Source: Flavimaricola marinus
Lineage (GTDB): Bacteria > Pseudomonadota > Alphaproteobacteria > Rhodobacterales > Rhodobacteraceae
Reading direction: 5' to 3'
DNA: 64,000 bases
Assembly (NCBI RefSeq): GCF_900184895.1
Contig: NZ_FXZK01000004.1
Coordinates: 186,001-250,000, forward strand
Numbering within the stretch: position 1 is the first letter of the stretch; the number at the start of each line of letters is the position of its first letter. Below the pieces are notes generated by a model that saw only the letters and a list, made by a program, of their open reading frames with translations, did no database searches and was not told the origin of the DNA. The translations under genes were made by a program, and so were the position numbers. This document shows positions 62,431 to 64,000 of this stretch, piece by piece.

Positions 62431-63020
62431 CTCTCTTTGGACCGGGCCGCCTGATAGGCCGGCCGCGCCCGCAGCCTCGAGAGGTAGTCTTGCAGCACCG
62501 GCTGATCGTGCGAGAATTTCGCCACGCTCGCCCAGCCGAGGCAATGTCCGAAGACGATATCGGCCACGGTGAAGGTCTCGCCCATCAGGAACGGCCCCTC
62601 GAAGCCCGCCGCGATCCGGGCGCAGCTTTGCGCGAATTCCCATTTCAGCGAGGGTTTCACCTCTGGCACCCGCATCTCCTCGGGCAGCACGAAGCTGTGC
62701 CGCGAGGCCGTCCAGAGCGTGCCGTCGAGCTCGTCGAGCGCCATCTGGGTGAACCCGTCCTGTTTCGCCCGTTCGAGGCTTCCGGCGGGAAAGGTGATCT
62801 GCCCGTGCTTGTCGGCCAGATAGGTGACGATCGCGGTGGAATCGGTGAGCGCCGTGCCGTCGGCCACCAGAACCGGCACCTTTCCGCTCGGGTTCAGGGC
62901 GACGACTTCGGGCGCGCGCGGCGCCGAGGCCGTCTGCTCGTAGCTCTGCCCCAGCTCTTCGAGCGCCCAGAGAACCCGGAATGCGCGGCTTCGGACGCCG
63001 CCGTATACGTGGTAGGTCAT
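62427..63020 (-). CDS. glutathione S-transferase family protein
   Basis: Encodes 197 residues. The thioredoxin-like N-terminal domain includes SGKVPVLVADGTALTDSTAI, with the cis-Pro and the SNAIL/TRAIL-like Ser of GSTs, and a helical C-terminal domain follows. The N-terminal catalytic Ser/Tyr is probably in VYGGVRSRAFRV. It would conjugate or reduce compounds with glutathione. It diverges from the YjbH-like gene. Confidence 0.85.
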   Translation of the reverse strand: MTYHVYGGVRSRAFRVLWALEELGQSYEQTASAPRAPEVVALNPSGKVPVLVADGTALTDSTAIVTYLADKHGQITFPAGSLERAKQDGFTQMALDELDGTLWTASRHSFVLPEEMRVPEVKPSLKWEFAQSCARIAAGFEGPFLMGETFTVADIVFGHCLGWASVAKFSHDQPVLQDYLSRLRARPAYQAARSKES

Positions 63021-63171
63021 GTCTGCTCCTTCTGTCGCCCCGACCTTGCCCTGCGCGGCGGGAGCAACACAACTGGCATCGTTGCGTGCGACCTGCTTTG
63101 CACCGCCCTGTGGATGCGGTTAAGGTGGCCCGCAAAAGACAATACCGGTGGGGCATATGGGGGGCCATATC

Positions 63172-64000
63172 ATGTCAGGCAAGGCGATCAGCGCCAAGGC
63201 GGCGGTCAGCGTCGCGGCACTATTGGCGGCGGCCCCTGCGTTGGCGCAGGACCGTGGCATCACCTCGACGATTTACGGCACGCCGGGTCTCTTGGAGATG
63301 CCTGTGGCGCTGAGCGCCCCGGAGGGCAATCTGTCCGCCACGGTGACCTTCCTGCCCGGCCAGACCATCGGCACCCTGACCTTTCAGGTGACCGACCGCC
63401 TGTCCACAAGCTACCGCATTGCCGCGACGCAGGATTTCAGCCTGCCCGGCAATCCCGTCGAGAGCACCTATGTCGATCGCAGCTTCGATCTGCGCTATCG
63501 CCTGCTCGACGAGGGCCAGTATCGCCCCTCTGTCTCTGTCGGGTTTCAGGACGTTTTCGGCACCGGCCAGTTCGGTGCGGAATATATCGTGGCCAGCAAG
63601 ACCTTTGGCGACAGCCTGCGCGTGACCGCTGGTCTGGGCTGGGGCCGCTTTGGCACGCTGGACGGCATCTCCAACCCGCTCGGTGCGGATTACGAGACCC
63701 GACCGCAGGGCGACGATGTCGATCCGTGGGAACAGTATTTCCGTGGCGATATGGCTCTGTTCGGCGGTGTCGAGTATTCGCTGGCCGACAACTGGACGAT
63801 CAAGGCCGAGTATTCCTCAGACACCTCGGAGCGCGAGACGGCGTTGGGCCTTGTCGAGCGCGATTCGCCGCTGAATTTCGGCCTTGCATGGACTCCGCTG
63901 CCGGGCGTGCAGGTGGGCGCCTCCTACCTTTACGGCAACACCTTTGGTCTGATGGCCACGGTGACGATGAACCCCAACGAGCGTCCGATGGGCGCGGGCA
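63172..64000 (+). CDS. YjbH-domain protein, 3' end beyond the window
   Basis: The frame from ATG 63172 is open to the right edge (276 codons). A signal peptide (AAVSVAALLAAAPALAQ) is followed by GITSTIYGTPGLLEMPVALS, the YjbH start pattern, and alternating beta strands. YjbH is an outer-membrane beta-barrel-like protein linked to exopolysaccharide export. Whether the full cluster (yjbEFG) is present cannot be judged because the sequence stops. Confidence 0.82.
   Translation, partial: MSGKAISAKAAVSVAALLAAAPALAQDRGITSTIYGTPGLLEMPVALSAPEGNLSATVTFLPGQTIGTLTFQVTDRLSTSYRIAATQDFSLPGNPVESTYVDRSFDLRYRLLDEGQYRPSVSVGFQDVFGTGQFGAEYIVASKTFGDSLRVTAGLGWGRFGTLDGISNPLGADYETRPQGDDVDPWEQYFRGDMALFGGVEYSLADNWTIKAEYSSDTSERETALGLVERDSPLNFGLAWTPLPGVQVGASYLYGNTFGLMATVTMNPNERPMGAG

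Overview
The window is GC-rich, gene-dense DNA from an alphaproteobacterium, most probably of the order Rhodobacterales (Roseobacter group). The signs are a complete beta-hydroxyaspartate cycle cluster, a CcrM (GANTC) methyltransferase next to rnhB, an FnrL-type regulator beside hemN and the cbb3 oxidase genes, a NavBac-type sodium channel, and a dispersed hairpin-plus-tail repeat of a kind I associate with this group. The species cannot be named from the sequence. There is no prophage, transposase, CRISPR array, rRNA operon or replication origin; the one RNA gene recognised is tRNA-Arg(CCT).

Layout. 1-3.5 kb: isoprenoid precursor genes (3' end of ispA, then dxs) and an RraA/aldolase-fold protein. 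3.5-6.6 kb: a voltage-gated sodium channel, a FAR-17a/AIG1-like membrane protein, an atypical SDR protein and a methyltransferase. 6.6-11.5 kb: a sugar-kinase and sugar ABC-transporter operon (kinase, binding protein, ATPase, permease). 11.7-16.8 kb (minus): class II aldolase-like protein, acyl-CoA dehydrogenase, NDP-forming acyl-CoA ligase and a CaiD-like crotonase, a probable acyl-CoA catabolic route with unknown substrate. 17.0-21.3 kb: YciI-like protein, adenine deaminase, AMP nucleosidase and an HU-like protein. 21.4-23.2 kb: ArsR regulator, SRPBCC protein, EamA transporter.

23.1-28.5 kb: bhcR diverging from bhcABCD, the beta-hydroxyaspartate cycle that turns glyoxylate into oxaloacetate without carbon loss; a LacI regulator follows convergently. 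29.6-41.4 kb is a microaerobic respiration island: tRNA-Arg, ccoSIHG, an unrecognised Cys-containing protein, ccoPQON, a methyltransferase, fnrL and hemN. Three identical FNR boxes lie upstream of ccoG, upstream of ccoN and between fnrL and hemN, so one oxygen sensor probably controls oxidase synthesis, assembly and anaerobic haem synthesis.

41.5-44.2 kb: a rhodanese, two secreted proteins, a small hypothetical protein and a membrane-anchored winged-helix protein with inverted ToxR topology; this is the least explained part of the window. 44.4-50.2 kb: rnhB, ccrM (two GANTC sites in its promoter region), alkB, mutY, DUF721 and a DsbA-family protein. 50.3-55.1 kb (minus): pmbA, cysQ, DUF4170, waaA-like, lpxK (lipid A/Kdo assembly). 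55.1-58.2 kb: two tandem DUF2125 paralogues separated by a strong terminator. 58.4-64 kb: SDR, SpoIIAA-like protein, HNH protein, MscS channel, HI0933-like flavoprotein, GST and the 5' part of a YjbH-type gene cut by the window edge.

Two dispersed repeat families stand out. One is a GC-rich hairpin followed by a conserved 23-bp tail (five copies, one inside the bhc operon). The other is an iteron-like array with an 11-bp period (two copies, after dxs and after ccrM).
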